This document shows, piece by piece, positions 1 through 8,772 of a stretch of 64,000 nucleotides of DNA. The stretch spans positions 39,365 through 103,364 of the forward strand of contig DDJC01000044.1 in assembly GCA_002339015.1 (NCBI GenBank), given 5' to 3'. Within the stretch, counting starts at the first letter, position 1. The number at the start of each line of letters is the position of its first letter. The stretch is from Burkholderiales bacterium UBA1834. Its GTDB lineage: Bacteria > Pseudomonadota > Gammaproteobacteria > Burkholderiales > Burkholderiaceae_C. The notes below the pieces were generated by a model that ran no database searches, was not told the DNA's origin, and worked only from the letters and a program-made list of their open reading frames with translations. The position numbers and the translations under genes are program-made.

Positions 1-45
1 GTCAAGCAGGTGCTGCGTGGTAAGCCGTTCTACACCTTGAAATGA
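1..45 (+). CDS. 3' end of an unidentified protein (partial)
   Basis: The window opens inside a reading frame whose last 14 codons read VKQVLRGKPFYTLK before a TGA at 43-45. The fragment is too short to assign to a family. It lies upstream of, and in the same direction as, hsdR, where a type I locus could carry hsdM, hsdS or an accessory gene, but that is only a contextual guess. A 430-base non-coding stretch separates it from hsdR, so direct translational coupling is unlikely. Confidence 0.4.
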   Translation, partial: VKQVLRGKPFYTLK

Positions 46-130
46 GCGTTTAGCAACTGTTTAGCAAACTGCTAAAACGTCAAAAAAATGTCTTTCAAAT
101 CAATAGCTTGCAGATGGGTTTGCTAAACGC
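46..130. repeat. Cluster of inverted TTTAGCAAA-type repeats
   Basis: GCGTTTAGCAA at 46-56 is matched exactly in inverted orientation by TTGCTAAACGC at 120-130. GTTTAGCAAAC at 59-69 is matched exactly by GTTTGCTAAAC at 118-128. A further partial copy, GCTAAAACG, lies at 71-79. The two pairs share a core, so one long hairpin or several sites for a DNA-binding protein are possible. The cluster starts one base after the upstream stop codon. It may act as a terminator for that gene or as operator or recombination sites; the sequence does not decide between these. Confidence 0.55.
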
Positions 131-475
131 TTTGTTAAATGCATGCCCCTCAGGAAGCTACAGTCCTGATGGCCTAGCGAGGTGGCGTCTGCCATCAGTT
201 CCGGGAATAACGGCGGCGGCTCCGCTATGCGTGCTACCTGCCGTTCTGGGCGTAGAGAGTGCTTAAAAGCAAAACCTTTGCGACAAGGCCGGAGGGGGAA
301 TTTATCTTTAAATTCAATGGTTTAAGTGCATAAACGCAAAACATAGTGCGCCTGCCAGAAAGCGAAAAGCCCCGATGAACCCACCGAGGCTGCAGCGCCA
401 ACCGGGAACCCCCAATCCACTTGGGCTACATTTTAACTACCTCGCGTCAAGCAAGCAATAAGCATCAGGGTGCCG
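131..475. other. Intergenic region upstream of hsdR
   Basis: No convincing gene is present. The stretch holds several short inverted matches, for example GATGGC and GCCATC around 168-196. A small imperfect hairpin (AGCCCCG ... CGAGGCT, 368-391) could terminate or attenuate transcription. No clear -35/-10 pair could be assigned to hsdR. The ribosome binding site for hsdR is AGGG at 467-470. Confidence 0.4.
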
Positions 476-3400
476 ATGACCGAAGACCAACTCGAACAAG
501 AAGCACTGGGCTGGTTGGCCGAGGTGGGCTATGCGGTTCACTCCGGCCTAGACATTGCGCAAGACGGCGCCAACCCACAGCGCGCCGACTACCGCCAGGT
601 CATTCTGCCGTTCCGGCTGCGCGAGGCCATTCAGCGCTTGAACCCGAGCATCCCCACGTCGGCACGCGAAGACGCCCTGCAGCAGGTGCTGGACCTCGGC
701 ATCCCATCTTTGTTGCCTGCCAACCGTGCCTTGCACAAGTTGCTGGTGGGCGGCGTGCCAGTGCAATACCAGAAAGACGGCGATACCCGGGGTGACTTCG
801 TTCGCTTGGTCGATTGGCTTGACGTGTCGCGCAACGAGTTCTGGGCCGTTAACCAGTTCACCATCAAGGGGCCGCACCACACCCGTCGCCCTGACATCAT
901 CCTTTTCATCAATGGCCTGCCTCTGGTGCTGCTGGAGCTGAAAAACCCCGCCGACCAGGTGGCCGACATCTGGAAGGCCTACGACCAGATCCAAACCTAC
1001 AAGGCCCAGATCCCCGATGTGTTCCAGTACAACGAGGTGTTGGTCATCTCGGACGGCACCGAGGCACGCCTGGGCTCCTTGTCAGCCAATGCCGAGCGCT
1101 TCATGCAATGGCGCACCATCGATGGCGTGAGCCTGGACCCGCTGGGCGAGTTCAACGAGCTGGAGACCTTGGTTCGTGGCGCCCTGGCGCCGCAGTACCT
1201 GCTCGACTACCTGCGCTACTTCGTCCTTTTTGAGGATGACGGCGCCCTGATCAAGAAGATCGCCGGGTACCACCAGTTCCACGCCGTGCGCGCCGCCATC
1301 GAGCACGTGGTGGCTGCATCACGCACCGACAGCCCGGTCAACATCCAAGGCAAGGGTGGCGTGGTCTGGCACACGCAAGGCAGTGGTAAGAGCATCACCA
1401 TGACTTGCTTTGCCGCGCGGGTGATGCAAGAGCCAGCAATGGCCAATCCCACCATCGTCGTCATCACGGACCGCAATGACCTGGATGGTCAGCTCTTTGG
1501 TGTGTTCTGCCTGGCACAGGATCTGTTGCGCGAGCAGCCCGTGCAAGCCACCACGCGGCAAGAGCTGCGTCAGCTTCTGAGCAACCGGCCTTCTGGCGGC
1601 ATCGTCTTCGCCACCATCCAGAAGTTCATGCCCGGTGAAGACGAAGACATGTTCCCGGTCTTGTCCGACCGCCGCAACATTGTTGTGATCGCTGATGAAG
1701 CCCACCGCACGCAATATGGCTTCGAGGCCAAGCTGAAGACCCGCAAGCTCAAGCCAGAGGCCGGGAAGAGTCCCGCCACGGCAGTCGTCACGAGCGATGG
1801 CGATAGAACTGTGGTGGCCTCCACGGCTGACTTCGCGCCGCCTGAGTACAAGACCAGTTACCAAGTGGGCTACGCCCAGCACCTGCGCGATGCCTTGCCT
1901 CAAGCCACCTTCGTGGCGTTCACGGGCACGCCAGTCAGCAGCACCGACCGTGACACCCGCGCTGTATTCGGCGACTACATCCATGTCTATGACATGCAGC
2001 AGGCCAAGGAAGATGGCGCCACGGTGGCCATCTATTACGAGTCTCGCCTGGCAAAACTGAGCCTGAAAGAGGACGAGCTGGCCCACATCGACGACGAAGT
2101 GGATGAGCTGGCCGAAGACGAAGAAGAGAGCGATCAAGCCAAGCTCAAGAGCCGCTGGGCCGCGCTGGAAAAGATCGTCGGCGCCACACCCCGCGTGGCC
2201 AGTGTGGCCAGCGACTTGGTCCAGCACTTTGAAGAGCGCGACAAGGCCCAGCCCGGCAAGGCCATGGTGGTGGCAATGAGCCGCGACATCTGCGTGCACC
2301 TGTATGACGAGATCATCAAGCTGCGCCCCGATTGGCACGATGCAGACCCAGAGAAGGGCGCCATCAAGATCGTGATGACGGGGTCGGCCAGCGACAAGGC
2401 CTTGCTGCGGCCACACATCTACAGCGCCCAGGTGAAGAAGCGGCTTGAGAAGCGCTTCAAAGACCCAGCCGACCCGCTGCGCCTGGTGATCGTGCGCGAC
2501 ATGTGGCTGACCGGCTTCGATGCACCGTGCGTGCACACCTTGTACGTGGACAAGCCCATGAAGGGCCACAACCTCATGCAGGCCATTGCCCGAGTGAACC
2601 GTGTGTTCAAGGACAAGCAAGGTGGCCTGGTCGTGGACTACATCGGCATCGGCAACGAGCTGAAGGCCGCGATGAAGGAATACACCGCCAGCAAAGGCCG
2701 TGGCAAGCCCACGGTCGATGCCCACGAGGCCTACAGCGTGCTGGCAGAAAAGCTCGATGTGCTGCGAGCCATGCTGCACGGCTTTGACTACAGCGGCTTC
2801 CTCACAGGCGGGCACAAGACGCTGGCCGGTGCCGCGAACCATGTGCTGGGCATCAAGACCGAACAAGGCCGCGAAGGCAAGAAGCGTTTTGCCGATACGG
2901 CCTTGGCCATGAGCAAAGCCTTCACCCTGTGCTGCACGCTGGACGAGGCCAAAGCCGTGCGCGAAGAGGTGGCCTTCATGCAGGCCGTCAAGGTGATCCT
3001 GACCAAGCGGGACATCTCTGCGCAAAAGCGCACCGACGAACAGCGAGACCTGGCCATCCGCCAGATCATCAGCTCTGCCGTGGTGTCTGAAAGCGTGGTC
3101 GATATCTTCGACGCGGTGGGCCTGGACAAGCCCAACATCGGTTTGCTGGACGATGACTTCCTGGCCCAGGTGAAAAACCTGCCCGAGCGCAACCTGGCGG
3201 TGGAGCTGCTGGAGCGCTTGCTCGAAGGCGAGATCAAGAGCCGCTTTGCCACCAACGTCGTGCAGGAAAAGAAGTTTTCGGAACTGCTGGGCAATGTCAT
3301 CAAGCGTTACCAGAACCGATCCATCGAAACCGCGCAGGTGATGGAAGAGTTGGTCGCGATGGCCAAGAAGTTCAGGGAAGCGGCATCGCGCGGCGAAACC

Positions 3401-3691
3401 CTGGGCTTGACCGACGATGAAGTGAAGTTTTATGACGCCTTGGTGATCAACGAATCAGCCGTGCGCGAATTGACCGATGACACGCTCAAGAAGATCGCTC
3501 ACGAGCTGACGGAAAATCTGCGTCAAAACATCAGCGTGGACTGGTCACAGCGCGAAAGCGTGCGGGCCAAGCTGCGGCTGATGGTCAAGCGCATTTTGCG
3601 CAAGTACAAATACCCGCCTGATGCCGCCGATGCGGCGGTTGAGCTGGTGCTGGAGCAGGCTGAGTCGCTTGGTGATGCGTGGACGGGTTAA
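476..3691 (+). CDS. hsdR: Type I restriction enzyme, R subunit (HsdR)
   Basis: This is the ATP-dependent translocase and nuclease subunit of a type I restriction-modification complex, acting in the cytoplasm with HsdM and HsdS. The N-terminal nuclease domain shows PDIILFINGLPLVLLELKN with the PD-(D/E)XK residues, including Glu154 and Lys156. The SF2 motor follows, with Walker A TQGSGKS (Lys305), motif II DEAH in IADEAHRTQ and motif III FTGTP. A helical C-terminal region probably binds the methylase. The length of about 1,070 residues is normal for HsdR. ATG at 476 is preferred over GTG at 470 because AGGG at 467-470 is well spaced for 476 and would overlap the GTG. No hsdM or hsdS is visible; they may lie upstream of the window. 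The gene runs tail-to-tail with the GHKL ATPase gene, with a 19-base gap. Confidence 0.95.
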   Translation: MTEDQLEQEALGWLAEVGYAVHSGLDIAQDGANPQRADYRQVILPFRLREAIQRLNPSIPTSAREDALQQVLDLGIPSLLPANRALHKLLVGGVPVQYQKDGDTRGDFVRLVDWLDVSRNEFWAVNQFTIKGPHHTRRPDIILFINGLPLVLLELKNPADQVADIWKAYDQIQTYKAQIPDVFQYNEVLVISDGTEARLGSLSANAERFMQWRTIDGVSLDPLGEFNELETLVRGALAPQYLLDYLRYFVLFEDDGALIKKIAGYHQFHAVRAAIEHVVAASRTDSPVNIQGKGGVVWHTQGSGKSITMTCFAARVMQEPAMANPTIVVITDRNDLDGQLFGVFCLAQDLLREQPVQATTRQELRQLLSNRPSGGIVFATIQKFMPGEDEDMFPVLSDRRNIVVIADEAHRTQYGFEAKLKTRKLKPEAGKSPATAVVTSDGDRTVVASTADFAPPEYKTSYQVGYAQHLRDALPQATFVAFTGTPVSSTDRDTRAVFGDYIHVYDMQQAKEDGATVAIYYESRLAKLSLKEDELAHIDDEVDELAEDEEESDQAKLKSRWAALEKIVGATPRVASVASDLVQHFEERDKAQPGKAMVVAMSRDICVHLYDEIIKLRPDWHDADPEKGAIKIVMTGSASDKALLRPHIYSAQVKKRLEKRFKDPADPLRLVIVRDMWLTGFDAPCVHTLYVDKPMKGHNLMQAIARVNRVFKDKQGGLVVDYIGIGNELKAAMKEYTASKGRGKPTVDAHEAYSVLAEKLDVLRAMLHGFDYSGFLTGGHKTLAGAANHVLGIKTEQGREGKKRFADTALAMSKAFTLCCTLDEAKAVREEVAFMQAVKVILTKRDISAQKRTDEQRDLAIRQIISSAVVSESVVDIFDAVGLDKPNIGLLDDDFLAQVKNLPERNLAVELLERLLEGEIKSRFATNVVQEKKFSELLGNVIKRYQNRSIETAQVMEELVAMAKKFREAASRGETLGLTDDEVKFYDALVINESAVRELTDDTLKKIAHELTENLRQNISVDWSQRESVRAKLRLMVKRILRKYKYPPDAADAAVELVLEQAESLGDAWTG

Positions 3692-3710
3692 ATGCCCGTC
3701 TCGCAGAGCG

Positions 3711-5777
3711 TTACTTCACAATGACGCTGTCAGAGACATCTACTTCATCCAGATCCATGATCTCAGAATCGTCGTCCTGTAGCTCATCTTCTGTGGAAAT
3801 GCCATATCCATCTGTTGTCAGATCTACTTCGGGGATAAATCTAGCGTGAGCCTTTTGTAGGTATGCCTTGGCACTGTCTCTGTCAGCCTCATAGGACAGT
3901 TGTTGATTGATGAAGTCAAGTTTTGACTTGGCATCATTGATTACGTCAGCCCAACATTTGACCCATACCGTGATGTTCTGCTCAGCATCGTCGTACACCT
4001 GACCTTTCGGCCTGCCACGTTGACTAGCTTTCTTTTGGGCATAGGTATCGAGATCGTTGGATATGGCGATGAACGTCCATTTTGCAGGCACGCCTCGAAA
4101 GCGCTCATCGCTAGCTACTGCAATTGCGTATTTCTCAATCTGAGTAAGAACCTCGCTGTCGATTTTCTTTGACGGCCGCTTTAGCTCGACGATCAGATAG
4201 TCATACTCACCGCTGCGTGGCTGGACAGCTTTGCAAAGCATCAGGTCTACGCGCCCTTGCTTTCCTCCGCCGATATCCACCGGCGCCCCATCATCTTGTC
4301 TTGCGCCCAGTACTGAAATGTGTTTGCTGAGAACTTCTTCAAGCCGCTGCTCACTTCCCGCCAAAGCGAACTCTTCATGAAATAACCAGCCTTCGTTCTC
4401 CAGCATTTTGTGCAATTGGTCCCGCTCGAGAAGCTTCTTTTTGCTCTCCTTGCCGAAGACAAGAGCATCCAAGCCCGCCAGAAAATCAAGTCGTCCGGCA
4501 ACAGTTTTCGCGGCGCTGATGATTGACGATAGACTTGTTTTCCCCAGGAGCGCAGCGAGATCGTCTTGCTCTGAACGCTTAAGACCTAAAACTTCGCTGA
4601 TGATGGTTTGCACGGAATCCGGGTTCTCACGAACCGCATGTGCGAGTAGCTGGAACGTGAATTTCTTGGACTTGTAGTCCGCATCCTCAAAAGATGGAAG
4701 GTAGCTCTGAACGTTTACCGCAAGAATGTCGAAGACTTGACGTTCAGCGGTTTCAAGAGGGTCCAGGTTTGACTTTTCTTCAAACGGATAGATCTTTTCT
4801 TGCTTCCATTTTTCTACTACCTCACTTTGATTCTCAGCAAGGCGCTTTCTGAAGTGCGCTTTCAATTTACTCTTGGCATTACTCATTACCGCCTGAACAT
4901 CAGGATGTAGGTCGGCGAGTACAAGTGAGTTAGATTTATCTAGGTCTCGAAATAGCTCGGACTTTATGTATGCAGTGAATTCAAATCCGGGCGCTCTAAC
5001 CTGCGGACCGACTGGAAGCGCATGAAGGGCGACTCCGCTTGGATCACAAAGATGTAGTGTCCTTTCTGTTGATACTTTCCACTCAATCACTGACAAGGTC
5101 ACAGAAACAAGTCGCCCATGTTCTGTTCTTGCCTTGTCTAAGCGAATATTCGTGGTTTGAATCTGTGCACTTCGCGGGTCGACGGGTTTTCCATCAAATG
5201 TGAGGCGGAGGTCAGGATATTCAGTTAAGTATGCGGCGTAAACTCTAGCTAGCTCCATCAATGCAGAACCGTCGCGCAGGGATCGAAATTCGTGCCTTAT
5301 GTTATGAATGGCGACTTCCGTACCGGCCTTTTCTGCATCTGGTACCTCTATAGGTTCCGAAAATTCAAAATCCTCGATTGTGTTGAGATGTCCAACTATT
5401 CGATAGGAATAAGTTTTTCCATCTTTCTTGTAAGTGGTGTTCCATTGCACGCGTTCACCCAGCGCAAATGCCTTGAAGCGCCCCTTGCCGTTTTTTCCAT
5501 GTAGAGCCCGGCCAGCTTGTTTGTAGGCCTGTTTCTTCCAGGATTCGCCAAGCCCACCAAAAAATGATTCAATCTGACTGGGGTCAATGCCATATCCAAA
5601 GTCACGTACCCGAACAGTTTCAATCCCATCCAACTCGTTGACATCGACGGACACCGCTACCTCAGTGGACCCCGCATCGAAGCCATTCCAAATGACCTCG
5701 GAAAGCGCCGCAATCGGTTTTGCAGCGACTAAAGTTTCGATGAAGTCCCGTTTCGCAGTCACATGCACTTTTGCCAT
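3711..5777 (-). CDS. GHKL ATPase with C-terminal PD-(D/E)XK-like domain (MutL/MORC-like, defence-associated)
   Basis: The N-terminus carries a GHKL (HSP90/MutL-type) ATP-binding fold. The N-box SEVIWNGFDAG has Glu27, Asn31 and Asp34, the G1 motif DFGYGID has Asp59, Gly61 and Gly63, and there is a glycine-rich GKNGKGR at 94-100. Near residues 505-535 a GRVDLML segment is followed by YLIVELKRPSKK, with Glu531 and Lys533, the D...ExK layout of a restriction-nuclease fold. The tail is very acidic. Such GHKL-nuclease proteins are known near restriction-modification systems and have been compared with eukaryotic MORC ATPases. ATG at 5777 is chosen because GGGGGAG lies six bases upstream; an upstream in-frame ATG near 5990 has no such site and its extension looks non-coding. 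The gene is AT-richer than its neighbours, which suggests transfer. A function in phage defence is inferred. Confidence 0.75.
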   Translation of the reverse strand: MAKVHVTAKRDFIETLVAAKPIAALSEVIWNGFDAGSTEVAVSVDVNELDGIETVRVRDFGYGIDPSQIESFFGGLGESWKKQAYKQAGRALHGKNGKGRFKAFALGERVQWNTTYKKDGKTYSYRIVGHLNTIEDFEFSEPIEVPDAEKAGTEVAIHNIRHEFRSLRDGSALMELARVYAAYLTEYPDLRLTFDGKPVDPRSAQIQTTNIRLDKARTEHGRLVSVTLSVIEWKVSTERTLHLCDPSGVALHALPVGPQVRAPGFEFTAYIKSELFRDLDKSNSLVLADLHPDVQAVMSNAKSKLKAHFRKRLAENQSEVVEKWKQEKIYPFEEKSNLDPLETAERQVFDILAVNVQSYLPSFEDADYKSKKFTFQLLAHAVRENPDSVQTIISEVLGLKRSEQDDLAALLGKTSLSSIISAAKTVAGRLDFLAGLDALVFGKESKKKLLERDQLHKMLENEGWLFHEEFALAGSEQRLEEVLSKHISVLGARQDDGAPVDIGGGKQGRVDLMLCKAVQPRSGEYDYLIVELKRPSKKIDSEVLTQIEKYAIAVASDERFRGVPAKWTFIAISNDLDTYAQKKASQRGRPKGQVYDDAEQNITVWVKCWADVINDAKSKLDFINQQLSYEADRDSAKAYLQKAHARFIPEVDLTTDGYGISTEDELQDDDSEIMDLDEVDVSDSVIVK

Positions 5778-6291
5778 CTGTCTCCCCCTAAACTTAGTGT
5801 GACTGTACCGCTTGAGCGGGCCATCTCTCCCGCGCGTCGAGTCGTGATCGCCCCGAGAGATATCGGCCTTTGGGTGGCGCAATGTCATCCATAGGCCTGG
5901 CCATGTAGCTACTTGGTACGCGACTGGCGAGACTTCGTAGTTGTTTGGTCCCCGGCGAGCATGCGGCTCGGTACAAAAGTCTGTAGCCAAGGTCGGTACA
6001 TGGCGCTGGCCGCCCGGCGAACGTCTTTAGAGGCAGGAATTTTCGGCAGTTTGAGCTGTACTGGCTAAAATGATCACCTATGTGTGCGTTCTTGTCTTCC
6101 TCAGCACCCCTCTCCCGTCAGCGTTGGCGTAAGCCAGCGACCTGATCGACCTATTGCGCCCACCCCAGGCGCAGACTCCCCACCTGCATGTGACACTGGC
6201 TGTCCAGTGAGCAAAAAAGCGGGTATCAAAGCGGGTATCAAAACGAGGGCTGCCAAGAAATCCCTCATGAAATCAATAGGATAGAGCGCAT
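5778..6291. other. Intergenic region between the defence island and trpG
   Basis: This stretch of about 510 bases has no supported gene. A TAAAAT box at 6066-6071 (within GGCTAAAATG) is a plausible -10 element for trpGDC, but the -35 is weak. A short hairpin, GCGCC-7-GGCGC, lies at 6156-6172. A small reading frame at 6084-6284 has no recognisable product and spans the 12-base tandem repeat at 6217-6240. The trpG ribosome binding site is AGGATAGAG, just upstream of ATG 6292. No tryptophan-rich leader peptide was found. Confidence 0.4.
6217..6240. repeat. Exact 12-base tandem duplication
   Basis: AAGCGGGTATCA occurs twice back to back (6217-6228 and 6229-6240), followed by a partial third start (AAAACG). 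It lies about 50 bases upstream of trpG at the edge of the defence island. It could be simple slippage or a trace of integration; no matching copy was seen at the other end of the island. Confidence 0.6.
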
Positions 6292-6876
6292 ATGCTGCTG
6301 ATGATCGACAACTACGACAGTTTCACCTTCAACCTGGTGCAGTACTTCTGCGAGCTGGGTGAAGAGGTCAAGGTCGTTCGCAATGACGAGATCTCGCTCG
6401 ACGAGATCGCCGCGATGAAGCCCGACCGCCTGGTGCTCTCGCCCGGCCCCTGCTCGCCCGCCGAAGCCGGCATCTGCGTGCCCGCGCTGCAGCGCTTCAC
6501 CGGCCAGCTGCCCATCCTGGGCGTGTGCCTGGGTCACCAGAGCATCGGCGCCGCCCTGGGCGGCAAGGTGATCCGTGCGGCCCAGCAGATGCACGGCAAG
6601 ACCAGCGTCATCACCACCGATGAAAAGGGCGTGTACCAGGGCCTGCCGCGCGAGTTCACCGTGATCCGCTACCACTCGCTGGCCATCGAGCGCGACACTT
6701 TGCCCGATTGCCTGGAGATCACCTCCACCACGCCCGACGGCGAGATCATGGGCGTGCGCCACAAGGGCCCGCAGACCGACAAGAACTTCGCGCCGCTCGA
6801 AGGCGTGCAGTTCCACCCCGAGTCGATCCTGACCGAGCACGGCCACGCCATGCTCAAGAACTTCCTGCAGATGTGA
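6292..6876 (+). CDS. trpG: Anthranilate synthase component II (glutamine amidotransferase)
   Basis: This subunit hydrolyses glutamine and passes ammonia to TrpE for anthranilate synthesis, the first committed step of tryptophan synthesis. The class I amidotransferase triad is visible: nucleophile Cys79 in LGVCLGHQ, and His and Glu in FHPES near the C-terminus. The start MIDNYDSFTFNLVQ and the LSPGP oxyanion-strand motif are typical. At 194 residues the length is normal. In many bacteria the same protein also serves PabB for p-aminobenzoate. It is followed 16 bases later by trpD. Its usual partner trpE is not in the window, so trpG here opens the trpGDC unit directly after the restriction and ATPase island. 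Confidence 0.97.
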   Translation: MLLMIDNYDSFTFNLVQYFCELGEEVKVVRNDEISLDEIAAMKPDRLVLSPGPCSPAEAGICVPALQRFTGQLPILGVCLGHQSIGAALGGKVIRAAQQMHGKTSVITTDEKGVYQGLPREFTVIRYHSLAIERDTLPDCLEITSTTPDGEIMGVRHKGPQTDKNFAPLEGVQFHPESILTEHGHAMLKNFLQM

Positions 6877-6892
6877 GCGAGGGCCAACGCAC

Positions 6893-7933
6893 ATGAGCAC
6901 CATCACCGACGCCCAGGCGCTGCAGCGCGTCATCGAACACCGCGAGATCTTCCACGACGAGATGTTGGGCCTGATGCGCCGCATCATGCGTGGCGAGATG
7001 TCGCCCGTCATCATGGCGGCCCTGATCACCGGGCTGCGCGTCAAGAAAGAGACGGTGGGCGAAATCGCCGCTGCGGCCCAGGTGATGCGCGAGTTCGCCA
7101 CGCCCGTGCACGTGGCCGACCCCACGCACCTGATCGACCTGTGCGGCACCGGGGGCGATGGCGCCCACACCTTCAACATCTCGACCACGGCCATGTTCGT
7201 GGCCGCCGCCGCCGGCGCGCGCGTGGCCAAGCATGCGGGGCGCAGCGTGTCGTCCAGCACCGGCAGCGCCGATGTGCTCGAAGCCCTGGGCGGCTACATC
7301 AACCTGAACCCCGAGCAGGTGGCCCAGAGCCTGCAGGCCACGGGCATCGGCTTCATGTTCGCGCCCAACCACCATGGCGCCATGAAGCATGCTGCGCCCG
7401 TGCGCAAGGAGCTGGGTGTGCGCACGCTGTTCAACATCCTGGGCCCGCTGACCAACCCGGCCGGCGCGCCCAACCAGCTGATGGGTGTGTTCCATGCCGA
7501 TCTGGTTGGCATCCAGGCGCGCGTGCTGCAGCGCCTGGGCTCCAAGCACGTGCTGGTGGTGCATGGCAGCGACGGTCTGGACGAGATCACCCTGGCGGGT
7601 GACACCCTGGTGGCCGAGCTGAAGGATGGTGATGTGCGCGAATACACCGTGCACCCCGAGCAGTTCGGCCTGGCCCAGCACGATGGCTCGGCGCTCAAGG
7701 TGATCAATGCGCAGGCCTCGGTGGACATCATCCGCCGCGTGCTGGATAACCAGTCGGGCCCCGCGCGCGACATCGTGCTGCTCAACGCCGGTGCGGCGCT
7801 CTATGCGGCCGATGTGGCCTCGTCGCTGGCCGATGGCGTGGACCGTGCCCGCGAGGCGCTGTCCAGCGGCCGCGCCGCCGAGACCCTCCATCGCTTCGTG
7901 CAGACCACGCAGGGCTTCAAGCCCGCGGCCTGA
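6893..7933 (+). CDS. trpD: Anthranilate phosphoribosyltransferase
   Basis: TrpD transfers the phosphoribosyl group of PRPP to anthranilate, giving N-(5'-phosphoribosyl)anthranilate. The PRPP-binding loop CGTGGDGAHTFNIST and the following KHAGRSVSSSTGSADVLEALG-like stretch are diagnostic of the family. A helical N-terminal domain precedes them. The length of 346 residues is standard. The ATG at 6893 has a GAGGG site a few bases upstream. The gene sits between trpG and trpC, with 30 bases before trpC, consistent with one transcript. Confidence 0.97.
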   Translation: MSTITDAQALQRVIEHREIFHDEMLGLMRRIMRGEMSPVIMAALITGLRVKKETVGEIAAAAQVMREFATPVHVADPTHLIDLCGTGGDGAHTFNISTTAMFVAAAAGARVAKHAGRSVSSSTGSADVLEALGGYINLNPEQVAQSLQATGIGFMFAPNHHGAMKHAAPVRKELGVRTLFNILGPLTNPAGAPNQLMGVFHADLVGIQARVLQRLGSKHVLVVHGSDGLDEITLAGDTLVAELKDGDVREYTVHPEQFGLAQHDGSALKVINAQASVDIIRRVLDNQSGPARDIVLLNAGAALYAADVASSLADGVDRAREALSSGRAAETLHRFVQTTQGFKPAA

Positions 7934-7963
7934 GCCTGCTTCAGGCCATCACCGGATACCGTC

Positions 7964-8764
7964 ATGTCAGACATCCTCAACAAGATCGTTGCCGTCAAGC
8001 ACGAAGAGATCGCCGCGGCGCTCAAGCACAAGTCGCTCGCCAATGTGCGTGACGAGGCCGAGGCCCGCAACCGTGAACAGACGGATCTGCGCGACTTCAC
8101 CGGCGCGCTGCGCGCCAAGATCGCCGCCGGCAAGGCCGCCGTCATCGCCGAGGTCAAGAAGGCCAGCCCCAGCAAGGGCGTGCTGCGCGAGCACTTCGTG
8201 CCCGCCGAGATCGCGGCCAGCTATGCCGCCGAAGGCGCGGCCTGCCTGAGCGTGCTGACGGATGAGCAGTTCTTCCAGGGCTCCGCCGCCTACCTGCAAC
8301 AGGCCCGCGCGGCCTGCTCGCTGCCGGTGCTGCGCAAGGATTTCATGGTTGATCAGTACCAGGTGTACGAGGCCCGCGCCATGGGTGCGGACTGCATCCT
8401 GCTGATCGCCGCCTGCCTGGACGACGCCCAGATGGCCGACCTGGAAGCCTGCGCGCAGAGCCTGGGCCTGGCCGTACTGGTCGAGGTGCACGATGGCGCC
8501 GAGCTCGACCGTGCGCTCAAGCTCAAGACCCCGCTGGTCGGCATCAACAACCGCAACCTGCGCACTTTCGAGGTCACCTTGGACACCACGCTCGGCCTGC
8601 TGCCCCGCATGCCGGCCGACCGCCTGCTGGTCACCGAATCCGGCATCCTTGGCCCGGCCGATGTGCACCGCATGCGTGACGCCGATGTGAATGCCTTCCT
8701 CGTCGGTGAGGCCTTCATGCGCGCGCCCGAGCCGGGTGTGGCGCTGCGGGCACTGTTCGGCTGA
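7964..8764 (+). CDS. trpC: Indole-3-glycerol phosphate synthase
   Basis: TrpC closes the ring of carboxyphenylaminodeoxyribulose phosphate to make indole-3-glycerol phosphate. It is a (beta/alpha)8 barrel. Visible active-site motifs are EVKKASPSKG, LRKDF, LVEVH, GINNRNL and VTESGI, in the usual order. At 266 residues it is full length and is a stand-alone TrpC, not fused to TrpF. It ends nine bases before ung, so the two are probably co-transcribed. Confidence 0.97.
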   Translation: MSDILNKIVAVKHEEIAAALKHKSLANVRDEAEARNREQTDLRDFTGALRAKIAAGKAAVIAEVKKASPSKGVLREHFVPAEIAASYAAEGAACLSVLTDEQFFQGSAAYLQQARAACSLPVLRKDFMVDQYQVYEARAMGADCILLIAACLDDAQMADLEACAQSLGLAVLVEVHDGAELDRALKLKTPLVGINNRNLRTFEVTLDTTLGLLPRMPADRLLVTESGILGPADVHRMRDADVNAFLVGEAFMRAPEPGVALRALFG

Positions 8765-8772
8765 CGCGGCCG

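Noticed and set aside
1319..3025. Long open frame (568 codons) on the minus strand inside hsdR
   Set aside because: It lies opposite clear HsdR motifs, its translation is rich in His, Val and Gly with no recognisable domain, and such mirror frames are common in GC-rich DNA.
6080..6145. Possible tryptophan leader peptide upstream of trpG
   Set aside because: Only one TGG codon occurs in the short frame starting at 6080 and no anti-terminator/terminator pair was seen.
6084..6284. Small frame of 66 codons before trpG
   Set aside because: No ribosome site, no similarity recognised, and the KKAGIKAGIK segment is simply the translation of the 12-base tandem repeat.
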